Positions 6,864 through 13,441 of a DNA stretch of 64,000 nucleotides are shown piece by piece. Positions within the stretch are counted from its first letter, which is position 1; the number at the start of each line of letters is the position of its first letter. The DNA is taken from positions 4,030,001 through 4,094,000 of the forward strand of contig NZ_CP070225.1 of NCBI RefSeq assembly GCF_021631985.1, written 5' to 3'. The position numbers and the translations under genes were made by a program. The notes under the pieces were generated by a model. It ran no database searches and was not told the DNA's origin. It worked only from the letters and a program-made list of their open reading frames with translations. Source of the stretch: Sandaracinus amylolyticus (GTDB taxonomy: Bacteria; Myxococcota_A; Polyangia; Polyangiales; Sandaracinaceae).

Positions 6864-7385
6864 CTAAGGATCGGTCATCGCTGCGAGCTCGGCGATTCGC
6901 GCGTCCGTGATGTCGCGCTCGACGAGGTACCGCGCCGCGCGCTTCAGCGCGCGCAGGCGGGGCTTGTCGTCGCCGAGCATCCCGACGACCAGCGCGTGCG
7001 TCTCGGTCGCGTCGGCGTGCGCAGCGAGGCGCGCCGCGACACCGAGCACGCCCGCGTGCGCATCGGCGATGTGCTCGCGCAGGTCGCGCTCGAGCTCGGC
7101 CGCGACGTCGCCCGGGAGCCGTCCGCGCCGATGCGCGATCGTCCACACCGAGACGAGCCCGCCCGGCGCGATCGACGCCGTCGCGCGCGCATCACCGAGC
7201 CCGTCGACGCCGACCGAGACGCGCCACTCGATGCCGTCGATCACGAGCGCGCCCGTCGGCGCCACGAGGCGGGCGAGCTCCGCGCCCGCGCGCGCTCGCT
7301 CGTCGGCTGCGCGCCTCGCGGCTTCGGCCTCCTGCCGAGGGGTCGGGATCTTGGCGCCTCGAACACCTGAGCGACCGGAGATCAT
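6864..7385 (-). CDS. Hypothetical protein, 173 aa
   Basis: ATG at 7385. The first 40 residues are an Arg/Ala/Glu-rich helix (possible coiled coil). They are followed by a beta-rich middle (GALVIDGIEWRVSV, then GLVSVWTIAHRRGR) and a helical C-terminal third. No domain recognised. It is divergent from the RNase H-fold/kinase pair and ends 30 bases from the 3' end of the SIR2-like gene, so it is probably a separately regulated island gene. Confidence 0.65.
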   Translation of the reverse strand: MISGRSGVRGAKIPTPRQEAEAARRAADERARAGAELARLVAPTGALVIDGIEWRVSVGVDGLGDARATASIAPGGLVSVWTIAHRRGRLPGDVAAELERDLREHIADAHAGVLGVAARLAAHADATETHALVVGMLGDDKPRLRALKRAARYLVERDITDARIAELAAMTDP

Positions 7386-7692
7386 GGACGTCCAGACGCG
7401 AGGGCGGACGCGCCACTGACGCTGACGTCAGAACGGCGCCGAATCGAATGCGCGCGAACTACAGCGCGCGAACATACGACCCGGAGACACGACGCCGTTC
7501 CGGTCCGAGCGGTTCGAGCTCGACGAGCGGCTTGGACATGCGTCTCGACGTCCCCCCTGGGGGCGTACTGACGTCTGGCTAGGGAAAACACTGACCCTGA
7601 TGAATGTTCGCGTGCCGCTGTTGCCTTCCCGGACAGCAGCATTACCGATCCCACCCCTTCGGCCGGGGCCGGCCAGAGCTTGCGGGGGGTGC
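7386..7692. promoter_or_regulatory. Divergent intergenic region with repeated CTGACGTC motif
   Basis: This 307-base gap separates the divergent starts at 7385 and 7693. It contains the palindrome CTGACGTCAG at 7422-7431, a preceding CTGACG half-site at 7417-7422, and a second ACTGACGTC near 7567-7575. There is also a CCCCCTGGGGG palindrome near 7555. Repeated half-sites between divergent genes suggest an operator. GGGGGG directly before ATG 7693 serves as ribosome binding site. No gene is seen here. Confidence 0.35.
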
Positions 7693-8157
7693 ATGAGGGC
7701 TTTGGGAGTTCGCGCGATCAACGGCGGTGCGCACTGGGTGCTCGTCGAAGGCACTGTCACCGCGCCGAAGCTCATCGCGAGCGGTGCGATCGAGAAGGCG
7801 AAAGCATTCGACGACAACAAGGCGCTGAGCAATCTCCGAGAGAAGCTCCGCGCGCTAATCACCGACCAGAAGGTCGACGCGGTCGTCGTTCGCGAGAGCG
7901 ACTACACGCCGGGCGCGACGAAGCTCTTCCCGCGCGTGCGAGCCGAGGGTGTCGCGCTCGAGGTTGCGTCGGCACACGCGAAGCCCGTCGAGCTCCTCAA
8001 ATGGCCGACGATCGCTTCGCGACTCGGCGTCGAGAACAAGGCAGGAAAGCGGAAGGGATACCTCGCAGCGCCTGAGTTCCGCGGCGTCAATTGCGCTGGG
8101 TTTTCCGCGGAGGACCACGACGCGCTGCACGCCGCCTGTGCGGGGCTCGCAAAGTGA
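7693..8157 (+). CDS. RNase H-fold protein resembling DUF3010, 154 aa
   Basis: ATG at 7693 follows a GGGGGG run. The protein starts MRALGVRAINGG, a first strand with a resolvase/RNase H-like hairpin. Around residues 40-75 it has FDDNKALSNLREKLRAL, then KVDAVVVRE, the pattern seen in DUF3010 proteins, a family assigned to the RNase H-like superfamily. The C-terminal half has AEGVALEVASAHAKPVELL. It lacks an obvious full set of acidic metal ligands, so nuclease activity is uncertain. It is translationally coupled (GTGA, 8154-8157) to the kinase gene downstream, implying a joint function. Confidence 0.6.
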   Translation: MRALGVRAINGGAHWVLVEGTVTAPKLIASGAIEKAKAFDDNKALSNLREKLRALITDQKVDAVVVRESDYTPGATKLFPRVRAEGVALEVASAHAKPVELLKWPTIASRLGVENKAGKRKGYLAAPEFRGVNCAGFSAEDHDALHAACAGLAK

Positions 8158-9239
8158 GCTCGGCACCTAGCAGAGAACGGCGCGTCGCGATCAGTTCTCG
8201 ATTCGAGCGCATCGAGCGGATCGGCCGTGGCGAAGGCCAAAACTCGCAGGTCTGGCGTGCCTTCGATCGCCAACGTGGCGACCAGGTGATCCTCAAGGAG
8301 ATCGACTTACGCTTCTTCGACGGCGATCCCGAACTCTTCTTCGAGGAGACGCAAGCGGTTTGCGCCGCGGCCTGCGACCGCGTCGTCCCGCTCTACGTGG
8401 CCGGCAGGAACGACACGCACATCTGTCTGACGATGCCGATCATGGCGGGGTCGCTCGCGAAGGAGATCCGCGATGCACCGATCCCCGCGGCCCGTGCAAT
8501 CGCGATCGGCCAGGACATCTGCGATGGCGTCGGTGCAGTTCACCGAGCCGAACGTCTTCACCTGGACCTCAAGCCCGCGAACGTGCTTCTCGACGCTCAC
8601 GGACGAGGTGTGATCGCCGACTTCGGGCAAGCGATGCGCGTCGACGGGCTCGGAATCGCGATCAGCGAGCCACGCATGTACGAGCCCTACTGGCCGCCCG
8701 AGGTCTTCGCTAAGAAGCGGTCGCTCACCGTCCTCTCCGATGTGTATCAGATCGGCCTGACCCTCTATGCAGCGGTCAACGGCGACAACTGGTATCGCTC
8801 CCAGCTCGATCAGCTGCACGAACTCGAGCTCGCGCCGAAGATCCTTGACGGCACGTTCCCCGATCGCGACGCGTTCTTGCCTCACGTTCCCGATCACCTG
8901 CGCCGCGTCATCCGGAAGGCGACGGCGCTCAAACCCAGCGATCGCTTCGAATCCGCCGCGGACCTATCCGACGCTCTGGGAGACGTCGACCCGAAGCACC
9001 CGTGGCGCGTGACCCAGGACGATCACGATGGCTATGCATGGGTGTTGGACGAGACGGCCGACCGCTCGGCCGTGAAGGTCTATGCACGCTTCGACGGCAA
9101 GTACTGGAGTGTCGAAGTCTGGACGCAGACCGGCGACGCATCGCCGCGAAAACGCGCCGCGAGCAGCCTCTGGGGCAAGAAGCTGACGTGGGTGAAGGCC
9201 AACACCCTCCTCAAGCGCGCTTTCCGCTCGCTGCCCTAG
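8154..9239 (+). CDS. Ser/Thr protein kinase with C-terminal extension, 361 aa
   Basis: GTG at 8154 overlaps the upstream TGA. The kinase domain spans about residues 17-275: Gly loop GRGEGQNSQVW (24-34), ATP-anchoring Lys48, catalytic loop HLDLKPAN (136-143, Asp138, Asn143), and DFG at 156-158. The usual HRD Arg is Leu, so it is a non-RD kinase probably not gated by activation-loop phosphorylation. Residues 285-361 form a small beta-rich domain (GYAWVLDE, KYWSVEVW). There is no membrane segment, unlike the chromosomal kinases at 13442 and 60080. Island location and coupling to an RNase H-fold partner suggest a regulatory or defence module rather than developmental signalling. Confidence 0.85.
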   Translation: MSSAPSRERRVAISSRFERIERIGRGEGQNSQVWRAFDRQRGDQVILKEIDLRFFDGDPELFFEETQAVCAAACDRVVPLYVAGRNDTHICLTMPIMAGSLAKEIRDAPIPAARAIAIGQDICDGVGAVHRAERLHLDLKPANVLLDAHGRGVIADFGQAMRVDGLGIAISEPRMYEPYWPPEVFAKKRSLTVLSDVYQIGLTLYAAVNGDNWYRSQLDQLHELELAPKILDGTFPDRDAFLPHVPDHLRRVIRKATALKPSDRFESAADLSDALGDVDPKHPWRVTQDDHDGYAWVLDETADRSAVKVYARFDGKYWSVEVWTQTGDASPRKRAASSLWGKKLTWVKANTLLKRAFRSLP

Positions 9240-9396
9240 GCCTTGCTCGTTTCGCGGCGGGTCGCGCGTTCGACAAGCGGATTCGATCCTGTAGGCACAG
9301 GCTGCAAAACGGGTTCTCCGCTGCCGACCGCGCCGATGTTTGGCGCTGTCGCCGACAGAATCGGCAGATCCCCGGCTCGCCCATATCGCGCTTCAT
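9211..9396 (-). CDS. Possible small two-CxxC protein, 61 aa
   Basis: From ATG at 9396 the product has CRFC and CSLC separated by about 17 residues, a compact zinc-ribbon spacing, followed by a Lys/Arg/Ala-rich tail that may contact nucleic acid. It overlaps the 3' end of the convergent kinase gene by 29 bases. A hairpin-like inverted repeat CTGATC-ACAA-GATCAG lies upstream at 9428-9443 and could be its operator. The reading is supported only by the Cys pattern and length. Confidence 0.4.
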   Translation of the reverse strand: MKRDMGEPGICRFCRRQRQTSARSAAENPFCSLCLQDRIRLSNARPAAKRARPRAASGKRA

Positions 9397-9575
9397 TCTA
9401 CGCGCTCGCCGCGCGACACATACATACCTGATCACAAGATCAGCATCAACACGCAGCTGGCTTCCACCTGAACTTCCACTTCGAGCGCATCGCGTTGCAT
9501 CGGCCCGCAACGCCACGAGGCGCTAACTGTTGAAGATCACACGACTTCGATCATGGTTGCGGGCCCGACATCCCT

Positions 9576-9619
9576 CTTCCCAAGCTGAATGTCGTGGGTT
9601 CGAATCCCATAGCCCGCTC
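9576..9619 (+). repeat. tRNA-Gly(CCC) 3'-half fragment, att-type direct repeat copy 1
   Basis: The 44 bases start in the anticodon loop (CTTCCCAAG, anticodon CCC), continue through the 3' anticodon stem, the T arm (GTGGGTTCGAATCCCAT) and the acceptor 3' strand (AGCCCGC). The 5' half is missing: the upstream bases do not pair with GCTG of the anticodon stem. The same 44 bases recur exactly at 11253-11296 with mismatches immediately outside on both sides. This is the pattern left by integration at a tRNA 3' end. Confidence 0.85.
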
Positions 9620-9665
9620 TGAAAATCCGGTAGGCGTCTGAGTCGATCCCCGGCTCGATCCCCGG

Positions 9666-9986
9666 CTACGCACCCCCTTTCACGACCTTCACCACGGCGT
9701 GGACGGCGGTGCGTTTCTCGTCCTCGCCCACCTTCGAGTACCGCTCGTTGTTCGCCTCGTCGGCGTGGCCGATGAGCGCCTGACGCACGAGCTCGCTCGC
9801 GTGCTGGCGTACGAGGTTGTTCCAGGTGTGCCGGAGGCAGTGCACCGCGGGGCGGTCGCCGAGCTTGATCTTCGCGACGGCGCAGACCTTCTCGACGCTC
9901 TTCCGGACGTACCCGTTCGTGACGTACTGGACGGTGCCTCGCCGTTTCCTCGCAAACGCCTGGCTTCGGGTACCGTCCACCACCAA
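9666..9986 (-). pseudogene. C-terminal fragment of a tyrosine recombinase (integrase)
   Basis: About 106 residues of the catalytic domain remain: the HCLRHT motif (His-x-x-Arg box) at about residues 68-73, GHADEANNERYSKV with the second His and the nucleophile Tyr near residue 93, and a short tail. A full integrase is 350-400 aa, so the N-terminal core-binding domain and the first catalytic Arg are gone. The frame loses integrase character just upstream of 9986, where the immunity-type gene on the other strand begins. Its end lies 46 bases from att copy 1, as expected for an integrase of the 9620-11296 element. It should be inactive. Confidence 0.8.
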
Positions 9987-10017
9987 GCTCGCGCGCGGCC
10001 GGGAGCACGGAGCCGCG

Positions 10018-10275
10018 GTGCGCGACTACGACGAGCGATTCGATCGATTGCGAGAGTCCCTCGCCGAACGCGTGGACGCCGCGGTCCTCAGTGACGCGCT
10101 CGCATACCTCTCGTTTCGCGAGTGGGGCCTCGCCCTCGAAGCGCTCTGCGACCAGCTCCTCGAGCACGCCGTGGTCATCTCGCAACGCGAGTGCGAACTT
10201 ATCGAGGAGCTCAGGTCGGCGATGGGGATCCCGAAGGAGCGCCTCGCGTTCGTGCGCGAGCTCGTCGCCCGCTAA
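10018..10275 (+). CDS. MafI-like immunity protein, 85 aa
   Basis: GTG at 10018 is used because coding character begins there (VRDYDERFDRL). The signature is the run ALAYLSFREWGLALEALCDQ followed by a helix ending in HAVVISQRECELIEEL, closely matching the all-helical MafI family of immunity proteins, which neutralise secreted MafB-type toxins (repeat-helix, GEWGLALE-CDQL, then IS--E--LIE-L). Length is normal for the family. No cognate toxin gene is visible, so it looks like an orphan immunity gene captured on the remnant island next to the broken integrase. Confidence 0.7.
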   Translation: MRDYDERFDRLRESLAERVDAAVLSDALAYLSFREWGLALEALCDQLLEHAVVISQRECELIEELRSAMGIPKERLAFVRELVAR

Positions 10276-10315
10276 CGACCGCGCTCACGCCGAACGCTGT
10301 AGGTAGGCTTCGGCC

Positions 10316-11020
10316 ATGACCCATGTCGACGACGCCACGCTGTTCGCTGCGCTGCGGAGCGCTGACCCGGATGCCGTCGACGCTGCCCTCGCGAACGGCG
10401 GGGATCCCGACGGCCCGCGTGATCGATACGGGCGGACCGCGCTCCACGTCGCCGTGAGAACCGGGCGGCACACCTGCATCGCGCGACTGATCGCGCGCGG
10501 CGCGGATCCGTTCGTTTCCGATCCTCGCGGCGAATCCGCACTCGACGCTGCGCTCGACGAGGGCGACGCGACGCTCTTCGACGCGATGCCCAGCGCAGGC
10601 CGAAGCTTGCCCCCGTTGAAGCTGGCGCGCCGGCTCAACGTCGCCGTCCGATGGCCGAAGCTCGCGAGCTGGATTCTCCAACCGGGCGATGCGCCCCTAA
10701 CCGACGCGACATCCTCGGAACGAGCCATCGCGGAGGATTGGGAGGATGACGCCCTCCCCGAGCCGGTCACGGCGAGCCTGCTCCATGCGCTCGTCGACGC
10801 GCACAACTGGGACAGCGGGAACGAGCTCGTCGTGCGCGTCGTCGCGCATCCGCTCTGCACGCCGCTCACCGCGCGGCTGGCGTATGACCGCGCGGAGCTC
10901 GCGTCCTACGATCCCAGTGAACCGGTTCCCGCTTGGCAGCGGGCCGACGTGCGATGGCAGGCCGACTTGTTCGTCGTGCTCCACACGCGATTCGCAGCAG
11001 CGATCGACGAACCTCGCTGA
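10316..11020 (+). CDS. Ankyrin-repeat protein with DUF4274-like C-terminal domain, 234 aa
   Basis: ATG at 10316. Residues about 8-90 contain ankyrin repeats (YGRTALHVAVRTGRHTCIARL, with the following GADPFVSDPRGESALDAAL). Residues about 155-205 read LLHALVDAHNWDSGNELV then HPLCTPLTARLAYDRAE, resembling DUF4274, a domain seen in proteins neighbouring polymorphic toxins. The combination, beside a MafI-like gene, suggests a second immunity or toxin-neutralising protein. It is cytoplasmic, with no signal. The gap to the upstream gene is 40 bases, so the two may be co-transcribed. Confidence 0.7.
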   Translation: MTHVDDATLFAALRSADPDAVDAALANGGDPDGPRDRYGRTALHVAVRTGRHTCIARLIARGADPFVSDPRGESALDAALDEGDATLFDAMPSAGRSLPPLKLARRLNVAVRWPKLASWILQPGDAPLTDATSSERAIAEDWEDDALPEPVTASLLHALVDAHNWDSGNELVVRVVAHPLCTPLTARLAYDRAELASYDPSEPVPAWQRADVRWQADLFVVLHTRFAAAIDEPR

Positions 11021-11252
11021 GCGCGGTCAAAGCTCGCCGAGCGCGCTCGCGCATTCTTGGTGATGCCGGAGCTGGCGCTGGGGCGCGGTCTCGGCGCTCG
11101 AGTGAGCAGGCCGACTTCGATGCCGGCGTCATCCGGGATCCCCGGCTCGGACCCCGGCAACCGGCTACGACGCGCCGATTGTTGACCCATGTCGGAGGCA
11201 CCGCGACGGCAAGAAACGCCCGGAAACGCGCAAAACTGAGACCGCGCGCTTG

Positions 11253-11296
11253 CTTCCCAAGCTGAATGTCGTGGGTTCGAATCCCATAGCCCGCTC
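11253..11296 (+). repeat. tRNA-Gly(CCC) 3'-half fragment, att-type direct repeat copy 2
   Basis: Exact copy of 9576-9619 in the same orientation, 1677 bases downstream. It too lacks the 5' tRNA half. It would be the chromosomal-side boundary of the right-hand remnant element; sequence to its right resumes ordinary chromosomal character by about 11.5 kb. Confidence 0.85.
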
Positions 11297-11301
11297 AGAG
11301 A

Positions 11302-11499
11302 AACGATCGTGATCGTCGGCCGGTTAATTCCGTCCGCGCGAGTGCCACCTCGGCTGACGAGCTGGACGACGACGCCGCCTGCTTCTGGTCGTCGACGATC
11401 CTCGGTCACGTGCACGGTGATCGCGCGCGCGACGTCCGCCGAGGCGACGCACTTCGCGGCGTGGTCGAACGCCCTCCGATCACGCGACCCGTGAGACAC
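11302..11499 (-). pseudogene. Possible gene remnant abutting the att repeat
   Basis: From GTG at 11499 the minus strand reads a protein-like stretch (DHAAKCVASADVARAITVHV, GGVVVQLVSRGG) that runs without a stop into the tRNA fragment at 11296 and then becomes shadow sequence. This is what an island insertion that cut off the 3' end of a host gene would look like. No homolog recognised, and the opposite strand is also open here, so the call is tentative. Apart from this I see no gene between 11021 and 11527. Confidence 0.25.
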
Positions 11500-11527
11500 C
11501 CACGCGAGCGATCCTGCATCGTAGGGC

Positions 11528-12289
11528 GTGCGAACGTTCGACCTCGATGCCCACGACGCTGGCGACACCTTGCGTCGCGTCGCCGCTGGCGCGCTTCGCA
11601 ATTCCCGATTCGCGCTCTGGGCGCTCGAGACGTTCGACGGCGACGAGGAGCTCGCCAGAGCAGCGCTCATGGACGCGCGGCGCGTGCAGATGGCGCGCGA
11701 CTCGTTCGAGCACGTCAGCCGTCATTCACCGGGCTCGCCGTGGGCAGAGCACTGGGCTGGCGTCGTGGCAGAACGTCAGCGATTGCTCGCACTGCGCCCC
11801 GCAACGCCCATCGTGCCGGTGGAGATCACGCGTTGGGCTCACGCGCGCCTCGGGCTCACCGAAGACCACGGGGAGAACGCGAGGCGAGCGCGCAAAGTGG
11901 GCACTCGCGCGTTCGTTTCGATCTTCGCGACACCGGGCGAGCAAGATGCGACTCGGGTCGCCGATCGAATGGCCCTCGGAGTAGGCGTCTTTCCCATCGC
12001 GAATGGCTGGCGGCCCATGCCGCGCCCCGACGCCGACACCGATCTCGCACATACGATCGGTCACCACCTCGCGTACGAGACGGTGCGTCGATCAGCGGCG
12101 TCGGCCGCTCATCGCGCGCGACGCTTCCTCGACGTCGCCGGCAGCGACGCCATCGTGCTCGGCAACAGCACGCCGCGGAGAGGAACGGGTCGGAGCTGGA
12201 GCCCGCTCACCGCCGCCACCTTCGATTGGGGTGTCGCGGCGATCGGGCGCGAGTGGTGCGTGATCGCAGTCTTCACTGGCGAGGACTGA
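11528..12289 (+). CDS. Hypothetical protein, 253 aa
   Basis: GTG at 11528. The first 80 residues are helical and charged (ELARAALMDARRVQMARDSF). The second half is mixed alpha/beta with ADRMALGVGVFPIANGW and a C-terminal WGVAAIGREWCVIAVFTG. There is no signal peptide and no recognised motif. It is the first full gene to the right of the island and converges on the lipoprotein gene at 12330 with a 40-base gap. Confidence 0.6.
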   Translation: MRTFDLDAHDAGDTLRRVAAGALRNSRFALWALETFDGDEELARAALMDARRVQMARDSFEHVSRHSPGSPWAEHWAGVVAERQRLLALRPATPIVPVEITRWAHARLGLTEDHGENARRARKVGTRAFVSIFATPGEQDATRVADRMALGVGVFPIANGWRPMPRPDADTDLAHTIGHHLAYETVRRSAASAAHRARRFLDVAGSDAIVLGNSTPRRGTGRSWSPLTAATFDWGVAAIGREWCVIAVFTGED

Positions 12290-12329
12290 CGCCGTCGACG
12301 CGGGCGCGCGCGAGCCGGCCCGGTGCGCG

Positions 12330-13055
12330 TCAGTGCGTCGGCAGCTCGGGCGGGAAGCCCTGGTGCACGACCGCCCCGCGCCCGAAGAGCGCGTCGAGCA
12401 TCGCGCAGCGCTCGTCCTCGGCGCGGCATGCGAGCCACTCGCTGCGCACCCGATCGATCGCGACGAGGTGCTCGTCGTGCGGGCGCAGCGCGAGCGAGAC
12501 GAACGCGCCCGCGATGATCTCGTCTCGCACCTCGCGGCCGTGACAGCCGCCGCAGAGCGTGCCCGTCGAGCCGAGCCGCTCGTAGGGCGCGGCCTCGCTC
12601 AGCGGCAGCGACACCGGGAACGCGAGCTCCGCCTTGCGGCTGCGCGTCGTGTCGACGAATTCGCTCATCTCGAGCAGCGGCGCGCCCAGTCCCTCGGGCA
12701 CCACCGAGATCACGAGATCGCCGAAGAACAAGAAGATGCGCGGGCTGCGCTCCCCCACCGCGGGCTGCGCGCTCAAGCGGCTCGACGTCGCCTCGACGTA
12801 GAGCGGGCGGTCGAGGCTCTCGAGCACGCACGGGATCGTCACCGGCGGAGGCAGCGCGTCGATCAGCGCCACCACGTCCGCGATCGTCCGCGGCGATCCG
12901 CTCACGCCCGCGGGAGCCACGCAGCGCCGCTCGGGCATCGCGGCGTCCGCGGCATCGACTGGGCGCGTCGACGCATCGTGCGATCGCGGGCCCGCCGGTG
13001 TCGCGCACCCGACGAGCACGACGAGCGTCGCGGCGGCGAACGAGCTGCGCACCAT
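12330..13055 (-). CDS. Lipoprotein with single CxxCH (c-type haem) motif, 241 aa
   Basis: ATG at 13055 starts a lipoprotein signal with lipobox LVGC (Cys17), so the protein is probably anchored in the outer or inner membrane. A linker rich in Asp/Ala/Pro follows. Residues about 60-180 are beta-rich. Near residue 180 the motif TGTLCGGCHGRE is a canonical CxxCH haem c attachment site within a short helical C-terminal region. One haem motif in a large lipoprotein is typical of uncharacterised myxobacterial periplasmic cytochromes. No maturation or redox partner genes are adjacent. A starts-upstream alternative at 13112 would place the signal internally and is rejected. Confidence 0.75.
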   Translation of the reverse strand: MVRSSFAAATLVVLVGCATPAGPRSHDASTRPVDAADAAMPERRCVAPAGVSGSPRTIADVVALIDALPPPVTIPCVLESLDRPLYVEATSSRLSAQPAVGERSPRIFLFFGDLVISVVPEGLGAPLLEMSEFVDTTRSRKAELAFPVSLPLSEAAPYERLGSTGTLCGGCHGREVRDEIIAGAFVSLALRPHDEHLVAIDRVRSEWLACRAEDERCAMLDALFGRGAVVHQGFPPELPTH

Positions 13056-13441
13056 CGAGACCGAATGCTGTCGCGGCGACCCCCCTCGCTCGAGAGCGAG
13101 CCCGCATGGCACCGCGCGGTGCGGTGCGTACCTCCTCGCGCCTCGCGCGGCGCGGACGTTTGCGAGCAGCGAGCACGTGCTGCGGGTCCACCGAGGGGTG
13201 TCGACGCTGGCTCCGGACCCTCGTGGAGCAGCGTGCGACGCGGGCTCGCGACATTCGCGCCACAGTCGAGGCAGCGCGCATCACGCGCACGATCGCACCG
13301 TAGCGTGATTCTACGTGCTCACGAGAGGCACGAGGGTTGCTCGACGGCCCTCGCGTGGCGCGGACGCGTGCTCGGAGTCGTGCGGATCACGACTCCTCGA
13401 GCACGTGACACCGCGATCCGCTCGAAGGAGGCGTCCCGCGC
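13056..13441. other. 386-base divergent intergenic region
   Basis: This lies between the divergent lipoprotein (start 13055) and kinase (start 13442) genes and should hold both promoters. Apart from the GAAGGAGG ribosome binding site near 13426-13432 I see no gene, repeat or clear promoter hexamers. Confidence 0.4.

Larger units (their letters stand above)
1..11296. mobile_element. Left-end accessory island(s), open at left edge, ending in a tRNA-Gly 3' fragment
   Basis: This interval holds short, tightly packed genes of phage or island type, a truncated tyrosine integrase, nuclease- and defence-like genes, and stretches visibly less GC-biased than the flanking chromosome (for example 1180-2220 and 9360-9540). 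Two exact 44-bp copies of a tRNA-Gly 3' half, both in the + orientation, lie at 9576 and 11253. Elements that insert at tRNA 3' ends leave the intact tRNA on one side and a 3' fragment on the other. The simplest reading is two tandem elements, 1-9619 (continuing to the left) and 9620-11296, with the intact tRNA outside the window. The left boundary is not visible, so the extent is inferred. Confidence 0.6.

Noticed and set aside
9576-9619. A complete tRNA-Gly gene
   Set aside because: The anticodon loop, T arm and 3' acceptor strand are present, but the upstream bases do not form the D arm, the 5' anticodon stem or the 5' acceptor strand. The same holds for 11253-11296.
9523-10185. A minus-strand protein frame ending in GLWDSNPRHSAWE-like sequence
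   Set aside because: That peptide is the translation of the tRNA-Gly fragment read backwards, a familiar false protein motif. The real coding segment is the integrase fragment 9666-9986 in another frame.
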